Shown here one piece after another: positions 39,201-50,300 of a DNA stretch of 64,000 nt. The DNA is from Selaginella moellendorffii. Lineage: Eukaryota > Streptophyta > Lycopodiopsida > Selaginellales > Selaginellaceae. Below the pieces are notes generated by a model that saw only the letters and a program-made list of their open reading frames with translations, was not told the origin of the DNA and did not search any database. The translations under genes and the position numbers were made by a program. The DNA lies in the NCBI RefSeq assembly GCF_000143415.4, contig NW_003314392.1:72433-136432 (forward strand), read 5' to 3'. Numbering within the stretch: position 1 is the stretch's first letter; each line of letters opens with the position of its first letter.

Positions 39201-42200
39201 CATCCATGGCTCGGTTTGCGGTGGGACTTGAACCGTTGGAAAGCTTGCGTGAGTCCACCCGTTTCCACAGAAACGGATCCCGATTTCGTTGCTCCACCGT
39301 CCCACACCATTGCAATGGGTTTTGTGCTGTTCCCGTTGCCATATCTCGTGGACCGTGGGCCCCCTTTCGCCCTTGGGCACATGGGAGCAACTGGGGCGGT
39401 GCGCGCAACTGGCCCATGTGGCCAAGTACATTTTTCCATGTCCTGGGCGCCTGCTTTTGTGGTTTTTCCCACGGAAGAAGATGCGTCCCACGTGGCGATC
39501 CGTGTGCCCGCCCGCACTCCGGCACCAACGGGGCCGGCCGGCGTGACGCCCCGGTCGCGGCCGTGCCAACGGATCGCGGGCCCCATGCGTGGGCTGCCGC
39601 CGGGAGTGCATCTCACTCTCGAGGAAAACACCGCACTGGCGCTCGGGCCTGCACTGGAACGCGACCCCAGGAGCGCCGTGGCGAAGCCCGCGTCGAGGGC
39701 ATCGATCCGAATTGGCTGGGCCCCCCATGCCATGCTGGCACCGTGCGTGCCTTGTCGAAAACGGCACACCCTTGCGACCGCTGGGCGAAAGGGGCAAACC
39801 CCGAGAGGTCCTTGCACCTCCTGTCACTGGGGAGGGTGCCCCCCACGAACACGAACCCAACGGCGCCAGTCCCACGCGAAACGCACGCACGGTTCGCGAG
39901 AAAACGGCCCCCAACGCCCGCATTCTCCATTATTCCGAGAGAATATTCCCTCCACTACTTAAATTGTGCCAAAAAGAGGTGGCTCCGGGTGGGTCTCGAC
40001 CCAGGGACCTATTTGAGTGGACTTGTTTTTAGATTGGGGGTCTCTGCCACTAGGCCTCTACCACCTCTCCGTTACATATTTCGTGTCGGTTAAATTTATT
40101 GGGTTTGTGGGGGAGGGGGTTTAACTAGCAAAGGGCGATTATGGGGAGCGCTTAGTGCGATTAAGTGGGGCTTAAGTTGGGGCAATCGCGGCCGTCGGTG
40201 CGGTGGGGTGGTTGACCGGCGGCGATGAGTTTGACCGGCGGTCCCCGTGACACGTGGCTAGGGCTAGGGTCTGGATATGGGTTTTGCGCGAGTGGGCAAG
40301 ATCCATGGCTCGGTTTGCGGTGGGACTTGAACCGTTGGAAAGCTTGCGTGAGTCCACCCGTTTCCACAGAAACGGATCTGGATTTCGTCGCTCCACCGGC
40401 CCGCACCATTGCGATGGGTTTGACGCTGGGTTTTCGAGCGAGTGGGCAACATCCATGGCTCGGTTTGCGGTGGGACTTGAACCGTTGGAAAGCTTGCGTG
40501 AGTCCACCCGTTTCCACAGAAACGGATCCCGATTTCGTTGCTCCACCGTCCCACACCATTGCAATGGGTTTTGTGCTGTTCCCGTTGCCATATCTCGTGG
40601 ACCGTGGGCCCCCTTTCGCCCTTGGGCACATGGGAGCAACTGGGGCGGTGCGCGCAACTGGCCCATGTGGCCAAGTACATTTTTCCATGTCCTGGGCGCC
40701 TGCTTTTGTGGTTTTTCCCACGGAAGAAGATGCGTCCCACGTGGCGATCCGTGTGCCCGCCCGCACTCCGGCACCAACGGGGCCGGCCGGCGTGACGCCC
40801 CGGTCGCGGCCGTGCCAACGGATCGCGGGCCCCATGCGTGGGCTGCCGCCGGGAGTGCATCTCACTCTCGAGGAAAACACCGCACTGGCGCTCGGGCCTG
40901 CACTGGAACGCGACCCCAGGAGCGCCGTGGCGAAGCCCGCGTCGAGGGCATCGATCCGAATTGGCTGGGCCCCCCATGCCATGCTGGCACCGTGCGTGCC
41001 TTGTCGAAAACGGCACACCCTTGCGACCGCTGGGCGAAAGGGGCAAACCCCGAGAGGTCCTTGCACCTCCTGTCACTGGGGAGGGTGCCCCCCACGAACA
41101 CGAACCCAACGGCGCCAGTCCCACGCGAAACGCACGCACGGTTCGCGAGAAAACGGCCCCCAACGCCCGCATTCTCCATTATTCCGAGAGAATATTCCCT
41201 CCACTACTTAAATTGTGCCAAAAAGAGGTGGCTCCGGGTGGGTCTCGACCCAGGGACCTATTTGAGTGGACTTGTTTTTAGATTGGGGGTCTCTGCCACT
41301 AGGCCTCTACCACCTCTCCGTTACATATTTCGTGTCGGTTAAATTTATTGGGTTTGTGGGGGAGGGGGTTTAACTAGCAAAGGGCGATTATGGGGAGCGC
41401 TTAGTGCGATTAAGTGGGGCTTAAGTTGGGGCAATCGCGGCCGTCGGTGCGGTGGGGTGGTTGACCGGCGGCGATGAGTTTGACCGGCGGTCCCCGTGAC
41501 ACGTGGCTAGGGCTAGGGTCTGGATATGGGTTTTGCGCGAGTGGGCAAGATCCATGGCTCGGTTTGCGGTGGGACTTGAACCGTTGGAAAGCTTGCGTGA
41601 GTCCACCCGTTTCCACAGAAACGGATCTGGATTTCGTCGCTCCACCGGCCCGCACCATTGCGATGGGTTTGACGCTGGGTTTTCGAGCGAGTGGGCAACA
41701 TCCATGGCTCGGTTTGCGGTGGGACTTGAACCGTTGGAAAGCTTGCGTGAGTCCACCCGTTTCCACAGAAACGGATCCCGATTTCGTTGCTCCACCGTCC
41801 CACACCATTGCAATGGGTTTTGTGCTGTTCCCGTTGCCATATCTCGTGGACCGTGGGCCCCCTTTCGCCCTTGGGCACATGGGAGCAACTGGGGCGGTGC
41901 GCGCAACTGGCCCATGTGGCCAAGTACATTTTTCCATGTCCTGGGCGCCTGCTTTTGTGGTTTTTCCCACGGAAGAAGATGCGTCCCACGTGGCGATCCG
42001 TGTGCCCGCCCGCACTCCGGCACCAACGGGGCCGGCCGGCGTGACGCCCCGGTCGCGGCCGTGCCAACGGATCGCGGGCCCCATGCGTGGGCTGCCGCCG
42101 GGAGTGCATCTCACTCTCGAGGAAAACACCGCACTGGCGCTCGGGCCTGCACTGGAACGCGACCCCAGGAGCGCCGTGGCGAAGCCCGCGTCGAGGGCAT

Positions 42201-45200
42201 CGATCCGAATTGGCTGGGCCCCCCATGCCATGCTGGCACCGTGCGTGCCTTGTCGAAAACGGCACACCCTTGCGACCGCTGGGCGAAAGGGGCAAACCCC
42301 GAGAGGTCCTTGCACCTCCTGTCACTGGGGAGGGTGCCCCCCACGAACACGAACCCAACGGCGCCAGTCCCACGCGAAACGCACGCACGGTTCGCGAGAA
42401 AACGGCCCCCAACGCCCGCATTCTCCATTATTCCGAGAGAATATTCCCTCCACTACTTAAATTGTGCCAAAAAGAGGTGGCTCCGGGTGGGTCTCGACCC
42501 AGGGACCTATTTGAGTGGACTTGTTTTTAGATTGGGGGTCTCTGCCACTAGGCCTCTACCACCTCTCCGTTACATATTTCGTGTCGGTTAAATTTATTGG
42601 GTTTGTGGGGGAGGGGGTTTAACTAGCAAAGGGCGATTATGGGGAGCGCTTAGTGCGATTAAGTGGGGCTTAAGTTGGGGCAATCGCGGCCGTCGGTGCG
42701 GTGGGGTGGTTGACCGGCGGCGATGAGTTTGACCGGCGGTCCCCGTGACACGTGGCTAGGGCTAGGGTCTGGATATGGGTTTTGCGCGAGTGGGCAAGAT
42801 CCATGGCTCGGTTTGCGGTGGGACTTGAACCGTTGGAAAGCTTGCGTGAGTCCACCCGTTTCCACAGAAACGGATCTGGATTTCGTCGCTCCACCGGCCC
42901 GCACCATTGCGATGGGTTTGACGCTGGGTTTTCGAGCGAGTGGGCAACATCCATGGCTCGGTTTGCGGTGGGACTTGAACCGTTGGAAAGCTTGCGTGAG
43001 TCCACCCGTTTCCACAGAAACGGATCCCGATTTCGTTGCTCCACCGTCCCACACCATTGCAATGGGTTTTGTGCTGTTCCCGTTGCCATATCTCGTGGAC
43101 CGTGGGCCCCCTTTCGCCCTTGGGCACATGGGAGCAACTGGGGCGGTGCGCGCAACTGGCCCATGTGGCCAAGTACATTTTTCCATGTCCTGGGCGCCTG
43201 CTTTTGTGGTTTTTCCCACGGAAGAAGATGCGTCCCACGTGGCGATCCGTGTGCCCGCCCGCACTCCGGCACCAACGGGGCCGGCCGGCGTGACGCCCCG
43301 GTCGCGGCCGTGCCAACGGATCGCGGGCCCCATGCGTGGGCTGCCGCCGGGAGTGCATCTCACTCTCGAGGAAAACACCGCACTGGCGCTCGGGCCTGCA
43401 CTGGAACGCGACCCCAGGAGCGCCGTGGCGAAGCCCGCGTCGAGGGCATCGATCCGAATTGGCTGGGCCCCCCATGCCATGCTGGCACCGTGCGTGCCTT
43501 GTCGAAAACGGCACACCCTTGCGACCGCTGGGCGAAAGGGGCAAACCCCGAGAGGTCCTTGCACCTCCTGTCACTGGGGAGGGTGCCCCCCACGAACACG
43601 AACCCAACGGCGCCAGTCCCACGCGAAACGCACGCACGGTTCGCGAGAAAACGGCCCCCAACGCCCGCATTCTCCATTATTCCGAGAGAATATTCCCTCC
43701 ACTACTTAAATTGTGCCAAAAAGAGGTGGCTCCGGGTGGGTCTCGACCCAGGGACCTATTTGAGTGGACTTGTTTTTAGATTGGGGGTCTCTGCCACTAG
43801 GCCTCTACCACCTCTCCGTTACATATTTCGTGTCGGTTAAATTTATTGGGTTTGTGGGGGAGGGGGTTTAACTAGCAAAGGGCGATTATGGGGAGCGCTT
43901 AGTGCGATTAAGTGGGGCTTAAGTTGGGGCAATCGCGGCCGTCGGTGCGGTGGGGTGGTTGACCGGCGGCGATGAGTTTGACCGGCGGTCCCCGTGACAC
44001 GTGGCTAGGGCTAGGGTCTGGATATGGGTTTTGCGCGAGTGGGCAAGATCCATGGCTCGGTTTGCGGTGGGACTTGAACCGTTGGAAAGCTTGCGTGAGT
44101 CCACCCGTTTCCACAGAAACGGATCTGGATTTCGTCGCTCCACCGGCCCGCACCATTGCGATGGGTTTGACGCTGGGTTTTCGAGCGAGTGGGCAACATC
44201 CATGGCTCGGTTTGCGGTGGGACTTGAACCGTTGGAAAGCTTGCGTGAGTCCACCCGTTTCCACAGAAACGGATCCCGATTTCGTTGCTCCACCGTCCCA
44301 CACCATTGCAATGGGTTTTGTGCTGTTCCCGTTGCCATATCTCGTGGACCGTGGGCCCCCTTTCGCCCTTGGGCACATGGGAGCAACTGGGGCGGTGCGC
44401 GCAACTGGCCCATGTGGCCAAGTACATTTTTCCATGTCCTGGGCGCCTGCTTTTGTGGTTTTTCCCACGGAAGAAGATGCGTCCCACGTGGCGATCCGTG
44501 TGCCCGCCCGCACTCCGGCACCAACGGGGCCGGCCGGCGTGACGCCCCGGTCGCGGCCGTGCCAACGGATCGCGGGCCCCATGCGTGGGCTGCCGCCGGG
44601 AGTGCATCTCACTCTCGAGGAAAACACCGCACTGGCGCTCGGGCCTGCACTGGAACGCGACCCCAGGAGCGCCGTGGCGAAGCCCGCGTCGAGGGCATCG
44701 ATCCGAATTGGCTGGGCCCCCCATGCCATGCTGGCACCGTGCGTGCCTTGTCGAAAACGGCACACCCTTGCGACCGCTGGGCGAAAGGGGCAAACCCCGA
44801 GAGGTCCTTGCACCTCCTGTCACTGGGGAGGGTGCCCCCCACGAACACGAACCCAACGGCGCCAGTCCCACGCGAAACGCACGCACGGTTCGCGAGAAAA
44901 CGGCCCCCAACGCCCGCATTCTCCATTATTCCGAGAGAATATTCCCTCCACTACTTAAATTGTGCCAAAAAGAGGTGGCTCCGGGTGGGTCTCGACCCAG
45001 GGACCTATTTGAGTGGACTTGTTTTTAGATTGGGGGTCTCTGCCACTAGGCCTCTACCACCTCTCCGTTACATATTTCGTGTCGGTTAAATTTATTGGGT
45101 TTGTGGGGGAGGGGGTTTAACTAGCAAAGGGCGATTATGGGGAGCGCTTAGTGCGATTAAGTGGGGCTTAAGTTGGGGCAATCGCGGCCGTCGGTGCGGT

Positions 45201-45220
45201 GGGGTGGTTGACCGGCGGCG
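30233..45220. repeat. Twelve apparently identical 1,249-bp monomers
   Basis: Spacing is exactly 1,249 bp twelve times, and the reading frames of these monomers are identical wherever I compared them. The left part of the array, by contrast, contains indels and subrepeat changes. Recent amplification or strong local homogenisation is the likely cause; an assembler copying a consensus is the alternative. Confidence 0.8.
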
Positions 45221-46319
45221 ATGAGTTTGACCGGCGGTCCCCGTGACACGTGGCTAGGGCTAGGGTCTGGATATGGGTTTTGCGCGAGTGGGCAAGATCC
45301 ATGGCTCGGTTTGCGGTGGGACTTGAACCGTTGGAAAGCTTGCGTGAGTCCACCCGTTTCCACAGAAACGGATCCCGATTTCGTTGCTCCACCGTCCCAC
45401 ACCATTGCAATGGGTTTTGTGCTGTTCCCGTTGCCATATCTCGTGGACCGTGGGCCCCCTTTCGCCCTTGGGCACATGGGAGCAACTGGGGCGGTGCGCG
45501 CAACTGGCCCATGTGGCCAAGTACATTTTTCCATGTCCTGGGCGCCTGCTTTTGTGGTTTTTCCCACGGAAGAAGATGCGTCCCACGTGGCGATCCGTGT
45601 GCCCGCCCGCACTCCGGCACCAACGGGGCCGGCCGGCGTGACGCCCCGGTCGCGGCCGTGCCAACGGATCGCGGGCCCCATGCGTGGGCTGCCGCCGGGA
45701 GTGCATCTCACTCTCGAGGAAAACACCGCACTGGCGCTCGGGCCTGCACTGGAACGCGACCCCAGGAGCGCCGTGGCGAAGCCCGCGTCGAGGGCATCGA
45801 TCCGAATTGGCTGGGCCCCCCATGCCATGCTGGCACCGTGCGTGCCTTGTCGAAAACGGCACACCCTTGCGACCGCTGGGCGAAAGGGGCAAACCCCGAG
45901 AGGTCCTTGCACCTCCTGTCACTGGGGAGGGTGCCCCCCACGAACACGAACCCAACGGCGCCAGTCCCACGCGAAACGCACGCACGGTTCGCGAGAAAAC
46001 GGCCCCCAACGCCCGCATTCTCCATTATTCCGAGAGAATATTCCCTCCACTACTTAAATTGTGCCAAAAAGAGGTGGCTCCGGGTGGGTCTCGACCCAGG
46101 GACCTATTTGAGTGGACTTGTTTTTAGATTGGGGGTCTCTGCCACTAGGCCTCTACCACCTCTCCGTTACATATTTCGTGTCGGTTAAATTTATTGGGTT
46201 TGTGGGGGAGGGGGTTTAACTAGCAAAGGGCGATTATGGGGAGCGCTTAGTGCGATTAAGTGGGGCTTAAGTTGGGGCAATCGCGGCCGTCGGTGCGGTG
46301 GGGTGGTTGACCGGCGGCG
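45221..46319. repeat. Short monomer with one subrepeat (1,099 bp)
   Basis: One subrepeat remains. It has the first-type start (aagatccatgg) and the second-type end (ggatcccgatttcgttgc), so it is a fusion made by deletion between the two copies. It differs from the short monomer at 2327. Confidence 0.88.
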
Positions 46320-47160
46320 ATGAGTTTGACCGGCGGTCCCCGTGACACGTGGCTAGGGCTAGGGTCTGGATATGGGTTTTGCGCGAGTGGGCAAGATCCA
46401 TGGCTCGGTTTGCGGTGGGACTTGAACCGTTGGAAAGCTTGCGTGAGTCCACCCGTTTCCACAGAAACGGATCTGGATTTCGTCGCTCCACCGGCCCGCA
46501 CCATTGCGATGGGTTTGACGCTGGGTTTTCGAGCGAGTGGGCAACATCCATGGCTCGGTTTGCGGTGGGACTTGAACCGTTGGAAAGCTTGCGTGAGTCC
46601 ACCCGTTTCCACAGAAACGGATCCCGATTTCGTTGCTCCACCGTCCCACACCATTGCAATGGGTTTTGTGCTGTTCCCGTTGCCATATCTCGTGGACCGT
46701 GGGCCCCCTTTCGCCCTTGGGCACATGGGAGCAACTGGGGCGGTGCGCGCAACTGGCCCATGTGGCCAAGTACATTTTTCCATGTCCTGGGCGCCTGCTT
46801 TTGTGGTTTTTCCCACGGAAGAAGATGCGTCCCACGTGGCGATCCGTGTGCCCGCCCGCACTCCGGCACCAACGGGGCCGGCCGGCGTGACGCCCCGGTC
46901 GCGGCCGTGCCAACGGATCGCGGGCCCCATGCGTGGGCTGCCGCCGGGAGTGCATCTCACTCTCGAGGAAAACACCGCACTGGCGCTCGGGCCTGCACTG
47001 GAACGCGACCCCAGGAGCGCCGTGGCGAAGCCCGCGTCGAGGGCATCGATCCGAATTGGCTGGGCCCCCCATGCCATGCTGGCACCATGCGTGCCTTGTC
47101 GAAAACGGCACACCCTTGCGACCGCTGGGCGAAAGGGGCAAACCCCGAGAGGTCCTTGCA
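46320..47160. repeat. Monomer truncated at the LINE cluster
   Basis: It follows the consensus up to ggtccttgca and then stops. The following 180 bp of monomer, up to the LINE target motif, are missing. One private change, gcaccatgc for gcaccgtgc (47087), is a CG to CA transition. Confidence 0.85.
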
Positions 47161-47294
47161 AATGAAAAAAAAAAAAATGATTGGCGTGTTAGGGCGTGGA
47201 GGAGCACAGCGTCCAGCACCATGGCTGCCATAATCGGAGGCGCGGCCAGAGGAGGGAGAGCGCAAAGGGGAGAGCACCCAATCTCCCCGCACTT
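47161..47294. other. Unassigned junction sequence with an A13 run
   Basis: This 134-bp segment matches neither the satellite nor the 5' end of LINE copy 2. It begins with aatg and a run of 13 A (47165-47177) and continues as GC-rich sequence. It could be filler DNA created at the 5' junction during insertion, an extra 5' leader peculiar to copy 1, or a remnant of another insertion. Nothing else is recognisable in it. Confidence 0.5.
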
Positions 47295-47384
47295 GCTACC
47301 GACGGCGGGGGCATCCGCCGCGAGATTCAGGGAAGAATCACTGCAGAATCTCTCTGTTTTTTCTTTTACACTGCTGTGCCCAGG

Positions 47385-50300
47385 ATGGAACGTCGTCCAG
47401 CACCCAGTAACAGTGGAGGACGAGCCAAGCCTCAGCCGTTCACACTTGGAAGGGGCACTCGAGGCCGCGGCCTCAGTATCCGACTGCCCCAGGGAGGGAT
47501 GCTGAAGGGAAGAGCCGCCAACAGCAAAACCCCAATCGCTGGCAAGAGGACATCGCTGGGCTCTCCAGGGGACAGTGAGAAGCTAGGTTCAAGTGGCACG
47601 GCAGGAAGCAGTGAGCACACAATCAGTGATCAAACAGGCTCGAGGCAGAAATCACACCACACGGACAGTGACTACCTTGCAGAGTGCGCAGCCATGGATC
47701 TTCATGAAGAAGTAGTGCAGGGTACCAGGGAGATGATGATCAGGGCTCAGCACACTCATCAGCTTCTCAAAGAACTGGCAAACACACCAAAGGACACGCT
47801 GGAAAAGCTAGTCTCACTGAAACAGGACGGTGGTGCACACAGAAGCAGCGTGGCAACGAAGGAGGAGCCACCAGCACCAGATACAGTCCTTGAGCCTGGT
47901 TCAGGACGTCTTGGGAACCAACAGGAAGAAGATGAAGCAATGGACGAGGTGATCCTACCTGGAAACACAGGGGTGGCGATGCACAAGTCACTAGAAGAGG
48001 AGCTGCGCAGGAGCAGTGACGGCGCAGGAGAGCAGAAGCCTTCAAGAGCACAAGGATCGGGGCCAGGGACGTCTCAACCAGCCTCACCACCCACGCAGCA
48101 TGGTTCCCCAGTACAACAAAGCTGTGCGCTGAACAGAGAAGTACAGGAAGTAAGTGGATTCCTAGGCTCGGGGGATCTAGCCAGTGGAGATGGACCACGG
48201 GAAGAGGTGGCCACAAGCAGAGCTCTAGACTTGAACTTCCTCACCCCCATCACTGAGTGCATGGGACGTAGAGTGGCTCTCAACGTGGGGAAGACGGCCT
48301 ATGGAAAAACCAAAGGTAGGACATGCCCTAATCCAAGTAAGAACAGGAGCGGCGTCACCACTAGGGCAGCGGCAGCAGCAATGAGGGCAGCCACAGTTGT
48401 GGAGATACCAATAGGTTGTCATGCACAAGAGTCAAGAGCGGATCCAGAAGGAGAGAAGGGCTTGGAGACGCCAAATGACCAAACGAGGGGGCACAAGGAA
48501 ACGCCAGAGGCACACAGGACAGAGGCAAAGGAGCCAGTCCAGGGGGAAGAGGTGAGCCGCTGCCTCACCAAGGCCTCAAGTGAAAGCCAGGGCCAGTCCA
48601 AGAGAGGGCCACTCAGCCAGAAGTTTTCTCACAGGTGCCTCTCGGATCTGACCAACAAAGTGAGAACATCTCTACCGGGCTCTCCGGTGAAGTCGGTAGG
48701 ATCTCGACTTAAGAGCAGGACATCTCCCAGTCATCAGCCTGACCATGAGCCCCAGCTATCGGTGCTGCAACAATGTATGCCACACCAGACAGAAGAAGGA
48801 CTGCTGCAATGGGATCCTCGAACCTTTGCAAAGGCTTTGCGGGAGGCCACTCAGAACGAAGTTCAGCTCCACCAAGACATACTCACTGCTGAAGTATGGC
48901 ACCAGGAGACTCACCCCAAGGGAGAAGACCGAAATCTTGGCCCCGCTCTCAGGGAAGCCCTCGATCTCGCGACTCAGGCACTAGTCACACCAAAAGAACA
49001 AGAGTACACAAACAGCCAGGAGGCCCAACAAGCTAAAGTGCAAGAGGAAGTTACAAGCACGTGGAAGGAACAAGGGGAACAGGAAGTGGAACATCAAAGA
49101 GACCAAGACAAGGAGATCCCGGAAGCCAGCAAAAAGGTGGAGACGCAAAAGGAGGAATCGATTCTGGGGAACAGAGCGAAGCCTCTGGCGCTACTGCTGG
49201 AAGAACAGGAGGAGGAGATGAAGCGAATGGGACAGGAGAGGGAAAGAGAGGCCAAAAAGAACAAGACGGAGAAAAAGAAAGAACGCAAGGTGGCGCGTAG
49301 GAAGTTAAAGTCCCAAAGTAGTTCAAAGGAGGCCCTCGCATGGGCAAAAGAGGTGGAGGAGTTCCTCCACGAGGAGGAAACGTGTTCTGAGGAGGACCAG
49401 GAGCAGCAGAAGGGTAGCACAGCAAAAGAAAAAGCACAGGGAGCCTTGGCAGGACGTGGGTGGGAAAAGGTGGAGGACAAGTGTCGGACCACACCACACC
49501 AAGGCCCGGAGGACCCAGGGGAGCAAGGGGACTTGAGAGTTGAGCAAGAACAAGAAGGCTGCCCTGCACAAGGAAAGGTGGTAAAGGAAATCCCGCACAC
49601 AGAAGCCTCTAAGACGAAGCCTCACGCCGGAGAGTCAGGGAAACGAGCTGGAACAGCGCTAGGTGCCAAGGGGATGGCAAAGGCAGTCAAGCTGGGCGAG
49701 GCTCTCAGCCAGGTGGTGGCGGCTAGGGAAGAAGAACTACGACATAGAGCAGTGATTGCAGTATTCAGGGGGAAGTTTCCCACTGGCCGCATGGCCATGG
49801 ACTGGCTGAATGCTACGTTGGAGCAGGGGATCACAATCAAGAACTTGCTCCCACATGGTCGTGGATGCTACACAGTGGTGTTTGAGACAGAGGAGGCGCG
49901 GGCTCGAGCCGAGGAGCTGCATGGACTTATCGATGATAGCTGGGCGGTGTCCTTCCACCCGTGGATTACAAGGTTCACGGCAGATGACCAGCCACGGCTG
50001 AAGGGGGGAAGTGTCCCACTCAATGTGGCACTGTGGGACATCCCAATGGAGATGAGGATTAAAGAGGTGATACGAGAGCTCGTCGAGGGAAGCATCGGGC
50101 AGATCGCCTTGGGACTAGACACCGTGGATGCGGAGGGCATTCTGGGCCCTGTGAGACTTAAGGTCTTTGTCTCATCCCCAGCAGAACTCCCTATGGAGAT
50201 AGCAGTCCTGGGACAGTACGTTCGTATACAGGTGGAAAACGCAGCACCACGCTGTGGTTGGTGCCTACAGTCGGGCCACAGTGAGAATGCGTGCACGACC

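Larger units (their letters stand above)
1..47160. repeat. Tandem satellite array, 1,249-bp monomer
   Basis: About 38 head-to-tail monomers fill this stretch. Taking the ATG in gatgagtttgaccggcgg as phase mark, monomers begin at 1078, 2327, 3426, 4675, 5939, 7188, 8437, 9686, 10935, 12334, 13580, 14979, 16228, 17668, 18917, 20166, 21416, 22665, 23914, 25165, 26414, 27662, 28911, then every 1,249 bp from 30233 to 45221, and finally 46320. Bases 1-1077 are a partial monomer. Most steps are exactly 1,249 bp; the exceptions come from gain or loss of a 150-bp subrepeat, small indels and two N gaps. The monomer is GC-rich and CpG-rich. I recognise no rRNA, snRNA or protein gene in it. The only gene-like module is a minus-strand tRNA-like sequence. 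Long open frames exist on both strands but look non-coding. A satellite or heterochromatic block is the best description. Confidence 0.95.

Noticed and set aside
1-47160. Ribosomal DNA spacer or 5S rDNA array
   Set aside because: A monomer of about 1.2 kb with internal subrepeats suggests rDNA, but I find no 5S, 18S, 5.8S or 25S sequence and no TATATA-type Pol I promoter in the monomer.
1-47160. CRISPR array
   Set aside because: The repeats are long and contiguous with no spacers of constant length between short direct repeats, and the context is a plant genome.
47196-47384. ORF1 start at the upstream ATG of copy 1 (and at 58365 in copy 2)
   Set aside because: The upstream parts of the two copies are unrelated, one in junction sequence and the other in satellite. 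The first shared in-frame ATG is MERRPAP at 47385 and 58587.
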